Shown here in pieces: positions 54,482 through 62,796 of a stretch of DNA of 64,000 bases. Source of the stretch: Gemmatimonas groenlandica (GTDB lineage: Bacteria > Gemmatimonadota > Gemmatimonadetes > Gemmatimonadales > Gemmatimonadaceae); the NCBI RefSeq assembly GCF_013004105.1, contig NZ_CP053085.1, positions 1,984,001 through 2,048,000 on the forward strand, read 5' to 3'. The notes beneath the pieces were generated by a model. It made no database searches. It had not been told where the DNA came from and saw only the letters and a list, made by a program, of their open reading frames with translations. The position numbers and the translations under genes were made by a program. The number at the start of each line of letters is the position of its first letter. The stretch's first letter is position 1.

Positions 54482-56067
54482 TTCCCGGTCCGCGTCACCA
54501 CCCGCCCCGCCCGTACTCCCGTCGCCTTCCCATCACTCACCGCCACCGTGCCATTCACGATCACCGTCTCGATCCCCACCGGATACTGATGCGGCGCCGC
54601 GAACGTGCTCATGTCCTTCACCGTCGCCGCGTCGAACACGACCAGATCGGCCACGTTGCCCACCTTCAGCACACCGCGATCGGTCAGGCCAAGGCGCACC
54701 GCCGGCATCTGCGTCATCTTGTGGATCGCCGTGGTGAGCGGCAGCAGCTTCTGGACGCGCACGTATTCGCCCAGCACGCGCGGGAACGTGCCGTAGGCGC
54801 GTGGATGCGGATGCCCGTCACCGGGACTCGAGATACGACCGTCGCTGGCGATCATTGTGAACGACGCCACCATGATACGGCGCACATCCTGTTCATCGAG
54901 TACGTGATAGATCGCGTTGCCGCCACCATTCAGCATCGCTTCCAACACCAGCGCGGCGCCGTTCTCCGGCGTGGGCGCCAGATTGCGGCGCGCGGCCCAA
55001 TCCTTCAGCGTCTTGCCCTCGAGACTCTTGTCCCACGCCACGCGCGAGAACTGCACACGCGCCAAGTCGCCGCCGCCACGATCATTTAAAATGTTGTCGA
55101 TGATGCCGCGCGTGATGCTGTCTTTCAATGCCGGCACCGCGAGGCGCTTGCGAAATTCCGCATCGCCGCCGGCCATCGCCCAACTCGGCACCAACACACC
55201 GATGCCCGTATGCGTGGCAGTGTACGGATACTGATCCACCATCACATCGGTGCCGGCCTTTCGTGCGCTGTCGACCATGGCCAACGTGATCGTGCTCTTG
55301 CCCCACATCTGCTGCCCCACCGCCTTGTGGTGGGTGAGCACCACCGGGATGTGCGCGCGTCGCCCGATCTCGAGCGCTTCGCCCACGCCGTCCAGCAGTC
55401 CAATGCCTTCCTTGCGCAGGTGCGACGTGTAGATGCCGCCGCTGTCGCTGGCCACCTGCGCCAGTGCGATCACTTCCTCGATCTTCGAGTAGGTGCCGGG
55501 CAAGTACAACAGGCCGGTGCTCAGCCCGAACGCGCCCTGCCCCATCGCCGTCGCGACCAACTGCTTCATGCGCGACAACTCGGCCGCATCGGGCGCCCGC
55601 GCCTGCATGCCCAGCACCGCGCGACGCACATCGTTGTGCCCCACGAGATACGCCACGTTGATACCAATGGTGGCCGTACGTACCGAATCGAGGTACGGCG
55701 CCAACGGCAACGGTGAGCCGCCATCGGGTCCACCCAGCGCCAACGTGACGCCCTGTCGCAACGCGCTTTCCATGAGCGGGTACTGCAGCAACGGCTCGAG
55801 GTGCGCATGCAGGTCGATGAACCCCGGCGACACGGTGCGACCGGCGGCATTGATCACCCGCCTCGCGTTCGCCCGCGAGAGCGTGGCAGCCATGGCGACG
55901 ATGCGATCTCCACGAATGCCGACATCGAGCCGTTGCGCGGCGCGGCCAGTGCCGTCGAGCACCGAGCCGCCGGCAATCAGCACATCAAATCGTTCAGGCG
56001 TGGCCTGCGCCGGTAGCGGCGCACTGACCACGGACAACGCCAGCGCGAGCAGAAGTCGTGCACTCAT
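54478..56067 (-). CDS. N-acyl-D-amino-acid deacylase-like amidohydrolase
   Basis: 529 residues with a signal peptide (1-21). Amidohydrolase metal motifs: SPGFIDLHAHLEP, YTSHLRKEG, VVLTHHKAVG, MIASDGRI and the late APHQYPVGIETVIVNG. This is the D-aminoacylase branch; the substrate may be N-acyl-D-amino acids or dipeptides. It is exported, so it would work on cell-wall or external peptides. Coupled by GTGA overlap with the glutamine cyclotransferase gene. Confidence 0.87.
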   Translation of the reverse strand: MSARLLLALALSVVSAPLPAQATPERFDVLIAGGSVLDGTGRAAQRLDVGIRGDRIVAMAATLSRANARRVINAAGRTVSPGFIDLHAHLEPLLQYPLMESALRQGVTLALGGPDGGSPLPLAPYLDSVRTATIGINVAYLVGHNDVRRAVLGMQARAPDAAELSRMKQLVATAMGQGAFGLSTGLLYLPGTYSKIEEVIALAQVASDSGGIYTSHLRKEGIGLLDGVGEALEIGRRAHIPVVLTHHKAVGQQMWGKSTITLAMVDSARKAGTDVMVDQYPYTATHTGIGVLVPSWAMAGGDAEFRKRLAVPALKDSITRGIIDNILNDRGGGDLARVQFSRVAWDKSLEGKTLKDWAARRNLAPTPENGAALVLEAMLNGGGNAIYHVLDEQDVRRIMVASFTMIASDGRISSPGDGHPHPRAYGTFPRVLGEYVRVQKLLPLTTAIHKMTQMPAVRLGLTDRGVLKVGNVADLVVFDAATVKDMSTFAAPHQYPVGIETVIVNGTVAVSDGKATGVRAGRVVTRTGK

Positions 56068-56093
56068 GAGTCGTCCGGTTCGGGTGCCAACGC

Positions 56094-56123
56094 AAAAGGG
56101 AGCAGGATCCTCTCCGCTCCCTT
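56094..56123 (-). terminator. Rho-independent terminator of the FKBP gene
   Basis: On the minus strand AAGGGAGC (56123-56116) pairs with GCTCCCTT (56103-56096) across 12 bases and is followed by TT then GCG, giving a TTTT run. It lies 23 bases after the FKBP stop at 56146 and ahead of the deacylase start at 56067. Confidence 0.7.
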
Positions 56124-56145
56124 CACGACAATCTCCGGGTCCCGC

Positions 56146-56664
56146 TTACTGCACGCCGAGGAGTTCCACGTCGAAGACGAGCGTGGCGTTGGCGGGAATC
56201 GGGCTCTGACCCTGGTTGCCGTATCCCAGCGCGGACCCGATCACCAGCTTGCGCTTGCCGCCCACCTTCATGCCGACGACACCCTGATCCCAGCCCGGGA
56301 TCACCTGTTGCGCGCCCAGCGTGAAGATGAAGGCCGCACCGCCCACGTTCGTATCGAAGCGACTGCCGTTCACGAGCCAGCCCGTGTACGTCACACGAAT
56401 CACGCGCCCGGCGATCGCCTCCGCACCCGTGCCGACGACCAAGTCCTGCACGTACAAATTGTCGTTCTTCTTTGTCATGCCGGCGATGTTCACGCCCAAG
56501 GAGGCTGCGTAGGTTTCCACGGCGGGGTTGGACGGGATATTCGGTGCCGTGCTGTCGGTTCCGCAGGCACTCAGGAGCGCCGCCGCGCCGAACACCGGCA
56601 GCAGCAGAGCATGACGGACCCGCGACGTCGCGCGGCGGGTCATAGATGGCAGAGAACGAAGCAT
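56146..56664 (-). CDS. FKBP-type peptidyl-prolyl isomerase, lipoprotein
   Basis: 172 residues from the ATG at 56664, chosen because a lipoprotein signal (RHALLLPVFGAAALLSAC) follows and because the longer frame runs over the divergent gene. The FKBP fold is clear: VRVTYTGWLVNGSRFDTN region, FTLGAQQVIPGWDQGVVGMKVGG, RKLVIGSALGYGNQG, NATLVFDVELLGV. It helps periplasmic protein folding. Confidence 0.88.
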   Translation of the reverse strand: MLRSLPSMTRRATSRVRHALLLPVFGAAALLSACGTDSTAPNIPSNPAVETYAASLGVNIAGMTKKNDNLYVQDLVVGTGAEAIAGRVIRVTYTGWLVNGSRFDTNVGGAAFIFTLGAQQVIPGWDQGVVGMKVGGKRKLVIGSALGYGNQGQSPIPANATLVFDVELLGVQ

Positions 56665-56746
56665 GAGTCTCGAAGTAGGGGCGAAAAGGGTTCCCCCAAA
56701 AGATAAGCCGTTGCGCCCGACGTTGGCTTCCCCTACGCTCAGCAAC

Positions 56747-58057
56747 ATGGCTCGCCTCGATCTGCCCGATGCCTTGAACACGGCCGAGAACCCGCTGGAC
56801 GTGCCGATGGGCTCGACCGGCGGTCACGCAGCCGTATCCCGGCGGTTCCTGCTGCAGCTAGCCAGGGCGCTCCATAAGCACGGAACGCCGGCGCACCGGC
56901 TGGAGACGGCGCTGGCCATCACGGCTCGCCGGCTCGGGCTCGAGGCCGAGTTCTTCTCGACGCCGACCAGCATCATGGTGGGCATCGGCAATCTCGACGA
57001 CCAGCGCGTGTCGCTGCTGCGGGTGGAGCCCGGGGAACCCAACCTGGGGCATCTCGCCACGCTGGGCGACATCACCCGCGGCGTGATCGAGGGCACGCTA
57101 TCCCCGGCCGACGGCCTACAGCAGGTCGAGGCGCTCGACTCGCAGCCACGGCCCTATCCGCAGTGGCTGGTCCTGTTTGCCTTCATCTGCTCGTCGGCCG
57201 CCGTCTCGTGCTTCCTCAAGGTGCGCGTGGGCGACGTGCTCATCGCGTCGCTCCTTGGCTTGCTCACCGGCACGCTCGCCCTGTTGGCGGGCCGCCGCGA
57301 AAGCACGCGACACGTGACCGAGCCCTTGGTCGCGTTCGTGGTCACGACGGTCGCATTCACGATGGACGGTATCATGGGCACGCGCAGCGGATTCGCGACA
57401 TCGCTGGCCGGTCTCGTGATCCTCCTGCCCGGACTCACCTTCACCGTGGCACTGACGGAACTCTCCACCCGTCATCTCTCCTCGGGCACAGCACGACTGA
57501 GCGGCGCTATCGTGGTGTTCCTCGGCCTCGGCTTCGGTCTCGCGCTCGGTGCACAGACCGGCGGCGCCCTTGGGCCGATGTTGCACGAGGCCATGCCGCA
57601 GCTGCAAGGGACGTTGTCGCGCGCGTCGCTACCAGCGTGGACCGAGTGGGTCGCGCTGCTGGTTGCGCCGATCTCGTTTGCGGTGTTGCTCAGCGCCCAG
57701 CGCCGCGACATCGGCAACATCATGGTGGCCTGCGCGGCCGCCTATCTCGTGTCGAAATTCGCCGGCGCGTCGCTCGGTGAGCAGCTTGGTGCGTTCCTTG
57801 GCGCGTTCGTGGTCAGCGCCGGCAGCAATCTGTTCGCACGACTCAAGCGACGCACCGCGATGGTGACACAGGTGCCCGGTCTGCTCATTCTGGTGCCGGG
57901 AAGTATCGGCCTGCGCAGCATGCAGTCGCTGATCGGTCAGGACGTCGAAACCGGCATCGCCACCGGATTCCGCGTGGCGATCATCGGCATCTCGCTGGCT
58001 GCCGGTTTGCTGGCGGGCAACGTGGTCACCAGCGCGGTGAACCGGATTCGTCGTTAA
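56747..58057 (+). CDS. Threonine/serine exporter-family protein
   Basis: 436 residues from the ATG at 56747 (MARLDLPDALNTAENP); the frame is open to 56663 but that would overlap the divergent FKBP gene. The N-terminal soluble DUF1212-type domain (LLQLARALHKHGTPAHRLETAL ... FFSTPTSIMVGI) is followed by about ten membrane helices, the last five forming the DUF3815-like half. It probably exports Thr/Ser or small peptides, as ThrE does. The stop overlaps the convergent MFS gene by 4 bases. Confidence 0.85.
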   Translation: MARLDLPDALNTAENPLDVPMGSTGGHAAVSRRFLLQLARALHKHGTPAHRLETALAITARRLGLEAEFFSTPTSIMVGIGNLDDQRVSLLRVEPGEPNLGHLATLGDITRGVIEGTLSPADGLQQVEALDSQPRPYPQWLVLFAFICSSAAVSCFLKVRVGDVLIASLLGLLTGTLALLAGRRESTRHVTEPLVAFVVTTVAFTMDGIMGTRSGFATSLAGLVILLPGLTFTVALTELSTRHLSSGTARLSGAIVVFLGLGFGLALGAQTGGALGPMLHEAMPQLQGTLSRASLPAWTEWVALLVAPISFAVLLSAQRRDIGNIMVACAAAYLVSKFAGASLGEQLGAFLGAFVVSAGSNLFARLKRRTAMVTQVPGLLILVPGSIGLRSMQSLIGQDVETGIATGFRVAIIGISLAAGLLAGNVVTSAVNRIRR

Positions 58058-59445
58058 CGCGCGGCGGCGGTTTCGTTGGTGCCTGCGTCTCGAAGCCGTT
58101 GCACCGTGACTCGGAACGCCGGACGCCCCCAGGCCAGCAGTGCGAGGGCGAGCGTCATCCCGACGACGGCCGAGAGCGAAAGCGAGTACCGCAACGCGAG
58201 CGGATCACGAAATACTTTGTCGGTGAGCAGCGCGACGGCGGTCGGTCCGAGGATACCTGACATGAGGTTCACGACCAGCTGATAGACGGCACTTCCCTGC
58301 CCTCGCATCCGCGGCGGCATCGCCTCGGCGATCGCCGCGTTGGCGGCGCCCCACGGCATGGCGGCGAAGATGTTGACCGGGACCAGCAGCGCCGCCGCAA
58401 AGATCGCCGATGGCACCAACGGATAGAGCCCGGCGAAGATCAGCATGCCGAGCCCGCCGATCATGCCCACGCGCAGTGGTGCGTCGATGTAACCGCGCTT
58501 CGACAACGCGTCGGTAAGCCGTCCGCCCAGCACGACACCGAGCGGACCGAGCGTGGCGGTCAGCACACCAATAAGCAGACCCGCCCGGACCTCCGTGAAC
58601 TCATGGGTCCGAATCAGGAAGCTGGCCAGCCACGCTCCAACGCCGTAATTCACCGAGGCCGAGCATGCAAACCCAAACGACAACGCCCCGATCGTGCGAG
58701 CGTTCGCCCGCATGTAGCGCCAAACGTCGGCAAACGGCACCTTCGCAGACACCTCGTCGCGCAGCATGCGCGTTCCTAGCGTGCGCGGCTCTCGAATGGT
58801 GAGCGCCAGTAGCGCGACGATCAATCCAGGCAATCCGACGTAGAAGAACACCAGCTGCCACGGGAACACATCGCCGACGATCGGCACATGCACGAGCCCC
58901 GGCCTGTCCACGCGCCCGACCACGAACGCACTCAGCGCGTACGCGACGCCCGAGCCGAGGAACGTGCCCATCATATACGTGCTCATCGCCACGCCAAGCT
59001 TCTTGCGCGGAAACTGCTCGGCAATAATCGACACGGCCGCCGGACCCAACGTGGCCTCGCCGGCACCCACACCGACACGCGCGATGAAGAGGTGCGCGTA
59101 GCTCCGGGCGGTGCCGGTGAGCATGGTCATCACGCTCCACACGGCGGCGCCCAAAGCGACGATGCGAGGGCGATGCCCGCGGTCGATCCACCGGCCGATG
59201 GGGAGGCCCAGCAGCGAGTAGAACACCACGAAGCTGAGTCCCATCAGAAGACTCACCTCGGTGTCGGTGACATGCAGATCGCGCTTGATCGGTCTGACCA
59301 GCAGATTCAAGATCTGTCGATCCACGAAGCCCGACACATTGGCGATCGTGAGGATCGCGACGGCGTACCAGGCCTGCGCTGGTGTCACCAGTCGCGAGCC
59401 GGTCGACGCGTCAGCGGAGGAGTCGGAGCGAAGAGGCGTAGTCAC
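58054..59445 (-). CDS. MFS transporter, spinster-like
   Basis: 463 residues, 12 predicted helices. Helix 1-2 region NVSGFVDRQILNLLVRPIKRDL and GLPIGRWIDRGHRPRIV match the MFS A-motif and the spinster-like subfamily; FIARVGVGAGEATLGPAAVSIIAE is also characteristic. Substrate unknown. It converges with the ThrE-like gene. Confidence 0.88.
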   Translation of the reverse strand: MTTPLRSDSSADASTGSRLVTPAQAWYAVAILTIANVSGFVDRQILNLLVRPIKRDLHVTDTEVSLLMGLSFVVFYSLLGLPIGRWIDRGHRPRIVALGAAVWSVMTMLTGTARSYAHLFIARVGVGAGEATLGPAAVSIIAEQFPRKKLGVAMSTYMMGTFLGSGVAYALSAFVVGRVDRPGLVHVPIVGDVFPWQLVFFYVGLPGLIVALLALTIREPRTLGTRMLRDEVSAKVPFADVWRYMRANARTIGALSFGFACSASVNYGVGAWLASFLIRTHEFTEVRAGLLIGVLTATLGPLGVVLGGRLTDALSKRGYIDAPLRVGMIGGLGMLIFAGLYPLVPSAIFAAALLVPVNIFAAMPWGAANAAIAEAMPPRMRGQGSAVYQLVVNLMSGILGPTAVALLTDKVFRDPLALRYSLSLSAVVGMTLALALLAWGRPAFRVTVQRLRDAGTNETAAAR

Positions 59446-59514
59446 GACTGAAAGCTGAACGCGCGCGCAGGATTTTGCACGCTGATCATGCGCCGGCCCG
59501 CAGTAGATTGCGGA

Positions 59515-60315
59515 ATGTCCGACGCGACCACTCGTCCCTCAGCACTAGCGTGGCCGGCACCGCAGTTCGTGCCGGCCCCGAGCGACGCGCCATCGGCGTT
59601 CACGATGACCCGGGTCGACGTGCCGGCAACGCTGGATCCGGACACCGGCATCTGGCTCCCCGCCTTGGTGGCGGACGCCCGACTGCATCCCGACGAAGCC
59701 GCTCTGGTCGAAGCGATGCCGCCGACGCGCCGTGCCACGTTCGTGGCCGGCCGCCTCGCGATGCGGGCCGCCGTGGCGGTGCATGCCCCGCAGGACGCCA
59801 CTGGTCCGATCCTCCGTACTGAGCGCGGCGCGCCGGTCCTGCCGAACTCCGTCGCTGGCTCGGTCAGTCACAAGCACGACGCCGCCCTCGCGCTCGTGTT
59901 GCCGCGACGCGCGCTCACCGCCGGGGCGTCAGTGCATGTCGGCGTCGACCTCGAGCATCGCCCTATCGCCCGCGATGTCACCCGACCGTCGATCGCGCGC
60001 CGCATCCTCACCGCACCGGAGCTCGACGCGCTCTCGGCGTTCGACGCCGACCCGCTCGCGCAGCGCGAACGCGTGATCCTGTCGTTCGCGCTCAAGGAAG
60101 CGGTGTACAAGGCGATCGACCCCACCGTACGGCGCTATGTGCGCTTCACGGAGGTCGCGTTGGAGTTCACTGCTGATGGCGCGGTTGCAGTGTCGCTGTT
60201 GCTGCCGGAGCTTTTGCACGGCGATATGACCGTACGCGCGCAGTACTCGATTGATGACCGTTGGATCGTGGCGACGGCGCTTGCGACGGCTGGGCTCAGC
60301 GGCTCCGGCACGTAA
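59515..60315 (+). CDS. 4'-Phosphopantetheinyl transferase
   Basis: 266 residues from the ATG at 59515. EntD/Sfp-type motifs: SVSHKHDAALALV, VHVGVDLEHRP (Mg-binding Asp) and FALKEAVYKAID. It moves the phosphopantetheine arm of CoA to carrier proteins. No polyketide or peptide synthase is seen nearby. An upstream start at 59488 adds nine residues without family similarity. It is followed by the palindrome at 60319. Confidence 0.85.
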   Translation: MSDATTRPSALAWPAPQFVPAPSDAPSAFTMTRVDVPATLDPDTGIWLPALVADARLHPDEAALVEAMPPTRRATFVAGRLAMRAAVAVHAPQDATGPILRTERGAPVLPNSVAGSVSHKHDAALALVLPRRALTAGASVHVGVDLEHRPIARDVTRPSIARRILTAPELDALSAFDADPLAQRERVILSFALKEAVYKAIDPTVRRYVRFTEVALEFTADGAVAVSLLLPELLHGDMTVRAQYSIDDRWIVATALATAGLSGSGT

Positions 60316-60318
60316 GCT

Positions 60319-60432
60319 GGTTCACGCGAAGCTCGCGAAGATACGCGAAGGCTCGCGAAGAACAGCAACAGAAAAACTTGTTTTGCTTTTCTTCGCGTAT
60401 CTTCGCGCATCGTCGCGAGCTTCGCGTGAACC
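60319..60432. repeat. Large palindromic element between convergent genes
   Basis: The 42-base arms (60319-60360 and 60391-60432) are inverted copies with 37 of 42 matching by eye, separated by a 30-base AT-richer loop that can pair again (AGCAA/TTGCT). Each arm is itself built from a ~10-bp unit around CGCGAAG. It lies 4 bases after the PPTase stop and ends 54 bases before the ubiE stop. A 10-base AACCGTCAGC occurs twice just after it (60438 and 60457). Confidence 0.9.
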
Positions 60433-60485
60433 AACCCAACCGTCAGCGACCGACTTAACCGTCAGCAAGCACACCAACCAAGGAG

Positions 60486-61271
60486 CTACGTAACCCGCCG
60501 CGCCACGTGTTGCGCGATGCCACCGAACAGATACCGCCGCACACTCACAACCTCGAAGCCCTCGCGACGCAGCAGCGCGGAGAACTCGTCGGCCGTCATG
60601 AAATCGCGAATGCTGCGCGCGATATAGCCGTATACGATCGGATCGCGGTGCCAGAGCCAGCCCACCACGTTGCCGGCCACGCCGAGGTACCAGAGGAAGA
60701 GCGCGCGCCACGGCGCGAAGCCGGGGCGGTAGAAGTCGAGCGTGACCAACGCACCGCCCGGCCGGAGCACACGCGCCATTTCGCGGACGCACTGCGCGGG
60801 GTCGGGCACGTTGCGCACGCCGTAGCTGGCGCTCACCATGTCGATGTTTGCGCGTTCCTGCGGCAGTGCCATCATGTCGCCCACCATCGGCGTAACGCGC
60901 GCCGACACGTCCGCGTCGACCGATTCCAGCCGTTTGCGCGCCGCATCGATCATGCGCGGCGACGCGTCGAGCGCTTCCACCGTCGCCTGCGGTAACGCGC
61001 GCGCCAGCTGCGCGGCCACGTCACCGGTGCCACTGGCCAAGTCGAGCACGCGGCGTGCGCCCGGTGCCACCGCGATGGCGGCGGCGATCGCGCGGCGCTT
61101 CCATCCCGCGTCCATCCCCAGCGAGAACAACTTCGTGAACGCGTCGTAGCGCGGCGCGATGATGTCGAACATCGGCGTTACGAACGCCTGCTTGCGCGAC
61201 GGATCGGCGAGATACGCGTCCACATCGAGGGAGCCAAGCTTGCGTTCGGGCGAACCGGCGGGCGGCGTCAT
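60486..61271 (-). CDS. ubiE: Demethylmenaquinone methyltransferase
   Basis: 261 residues. SAM-binding motif DLASGTGDVA; the family signatures are FDIIAPRYDAFTKLFSLGMDAGWKRRAI and the late SYGVRNVPDP..CVREMARVLRPGG. It catalyses the last C-methylation of menaquinone (and ubiquinone where present). Menaquinone is the likely product here. Confidence 0.93.
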   Translation of the reverse strand: MTPPAGSPERKLGSLDVDAYLADPSRKQAFVTPMFDIIAPRYDAFTKLFSLGMDAGWKRRAIAAAIAVAPGARRVLDLASGTGDVAAQLARALPQATVEALDASPRMIDAARKRLESVDADVSARVTPMVGDMMALPQERANIDMVSASYGVRNVPDPAQCVREMARVLRPGGALVTLDFYRPGFAPWRALFLWYLGVAGNVVGWLWHRDPIVYGYIARSIRDFMTADEFSALLRREGFEVVSVRRYLFGGIAQHVARRVT

Positions 61272-61299
61272 TCAGTCCAGGACGGGGTATATTTCACGG

Positions 61300-61911
61300 A
61301 TGTCAGCACCGGCGCGTTCCCCTCGCGGCAGTATCAGCTTCAGCACATTGGCCCTCGTGCTGGTGGGGCTGGCCTGTACCGTGCTGATCGCCAAGCGCGC
61401 GACCGCCGAGAAGGATGTGGTGAATCTACTGGCCGACCATGGCGTCGTGGCCGGTACCGACACCGCACCAGCCACCGCGCCCACGGCTGAGCAAGCCATC
61501 GGCACCTTCAAGGTGACCGCCTTGAATGGCAAAGTGATTCCCCTGCACACCAAGGGAGAACCGGCCATTCTTATGATCAGCTCGCGCACCTGCAGTTGGT
61601 GCAAGCGCGCGCTGAAAGACTTGGGGCAGATGTCGGCGGGGCGGCCTCTGCCGCGTCTCAAGCTGCTCACCCTTGAGGGGGCCGGCGAAGGCGTGGCCAT
61701 GCTCGCCAAGGAAAAGCTCACCGGTGCGCAGCTCATCGGACCGGCCGGGAGTTCCGATCAGGTCCTGCTCACCTTCCGCTATCCCGGCACGCCCACCTTC
61801 GTGGCCATCGACCGCAACGGTCGCGTGGTGCGCACCCTCCCCGGGTATCCGATTCCCGAGGAGATGAAGCACTGGTACGCCGTCATGGTCGGCGACCAGG
61901 ACGTCCCTTGA
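61300..61911 (+). CDS. Membrane-anchored thioredoxin-like protein
   Basis: 203 residues from the ATG at 61300. A membrane anchor (about 15-32) is followed by a linker and a thioredoxin-like fold with CxxC at Cys98/Cys101 (RTCSWCKRAL) and a cis-Pro loop (YPGTPTFVAIDRNG). It is probably a periplasmic disulfide oxidoreductase, and the convergent gene 10 bases away encodes a VKOR that would reoxidise it. The frame upstream of 61300 is a shadow of ubiE. Confidence 0.82.
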   Translation: MSAPARSPRGSISFSTLALVLVGLACTVLIAKRATAEKDVVNLLADHGVVAGTDTAPATAPTAEQAIGTFKVTALNGKVIPLHTKGEPAILMISSRTCSWCKRALKDLGQMSAGRPLPRLKLLTLEGAGEGVAMLAKEKLTGAQLIGPAGSSDQVLLTFRYPGTPTFVAIDRNGRVVRTLPGYPIPEEMKHWYAVMVGDQDVP

Positions 61912-61921
61912 GCGAGCTTCG

Positions 61922-62353
61922 CTAGGCCAGCTTGGCCAGCCGCTTCCGGTCGAGGGTGACCAGAATCGCGCACAGCGTGATCGTGACCGCCGAGACCACG
62001 CACCACGAGCAGAAGCCCTTCAGCACGATGAACTCGCCGTACTTGAGCCGCAGCGTGAACAGCACCGCCGGCCAGATCATCAACTGCATGAGCGTATTCG
62101 GCCACGTCTCGTCTTCATACTTGGCCATCGTGCCGATCGTGGCGGCCACGAACAGCATCGCGTAGCCCACGGCGCCGATCAGGGCCACGTCGACGCCCAG
62201 AAACCACCCGTAGCGGCTGCCCTGCACATACTCGCATCCCCCGGCGCTGCTGCAGCCGAGTGCGCCGGTGAGGCCGAGCTTCCAGAGATGCAGATAGAGC
62301 GCGACCAACCCGGAAATAAGGCTGCCCAACGCGATGCCCATGCGCTGTGTCAC
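61922..62353 (-). CDS. VKOR-family membrane protein
   Basis: 143 residues with four to five helices. The four redox cysteines of VKOR are present: Cys34 and Cys40 in the periplasmic loop and the CSWC motif at 115-118 (LKGFCSWCVVSAVT). It passes electrons from a thioredoxin-like partner to quinone, replacing DsbB. Together with the adjacent thioredoxin-like protein it would form the disulfide-making pair; menaquinone would be the acceptor. Confidence 0.88.
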   Translation of the reverse strand: MTQRMGIALGSLISGLVALYLHLWKLGLTGALGCSSAGGCEYVQGSRYGWFLGVDVALIGAVGYAMLFVAATIGTMAKYEDETWPNTLMQLMIWPAVLFTLRLKYGEFIVLKGFCSWCVVSAVTITLCAILVTLDRKRLAKLA

Positions 62354-62442
62354 GTGAGACGAGGTATGAGACGAGGTGAGGGAGGTCCGAACGACGGCGA
62401 GACTCTACCGCGTAAGATGCCCTGCCCGTACCTTCGCGCGCC

Positions 62443-62796
62443 ATGACGCCTTCTCTGACGCCTTCTTCGACTGATCACGCGGCGCAGATTGCCGCCACGC
62501 GCACCCTCGCCCGAACGCGCTGGCGGGTGGCCGCGATCCTGACGCTGCTCATGGTCGGGGTCTACTTCGGCTTCATTCTGCTAGTGGCGTACCGCCCGGC
62601 CCTGCTCGGCGGGCTCGTGAGCGACGGCCTCTCCCTCGGCATTGTGCTCGGGGCGCTGGTCATCGTGTCCGCGTGGGTCCTCACGTTGGCATACGTGCAG
62701 TGGGCCAACCGCGTGTATGACCCGGCGCTGGCCGCCCTCCGCGCCATGCCCGGCGCGGAGTCCGCCGCCCGCAACGCCCAGGGAGGCGCCCAATGA
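62443..62796 (+). CDS. DUF485 membrane protein
   Basis: 117 residues with two membrane helices ([23 protein letters not shown] and [22 protein letters not shown]) and the usual DUF485 pattern ahead of an acetate/solute symporter. The stop overlaps the actP start (ATGA). Two 12-bp tandem repeats (TGAGACGAGGTA/G, 62355-62378) lie in the 89-base divergent gap upstream. Confidence 0.85.
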   Translation: MTPSLTPSSTDHAAQIAATRTLARTRWRVAAILTLLMVGVYFGFILLVAYRPALLGGLVSDGLSLGIVLGALVIVSAWVLTLAYVQWANRVYDPALAALRAMPGAESAARNAQGGAQ

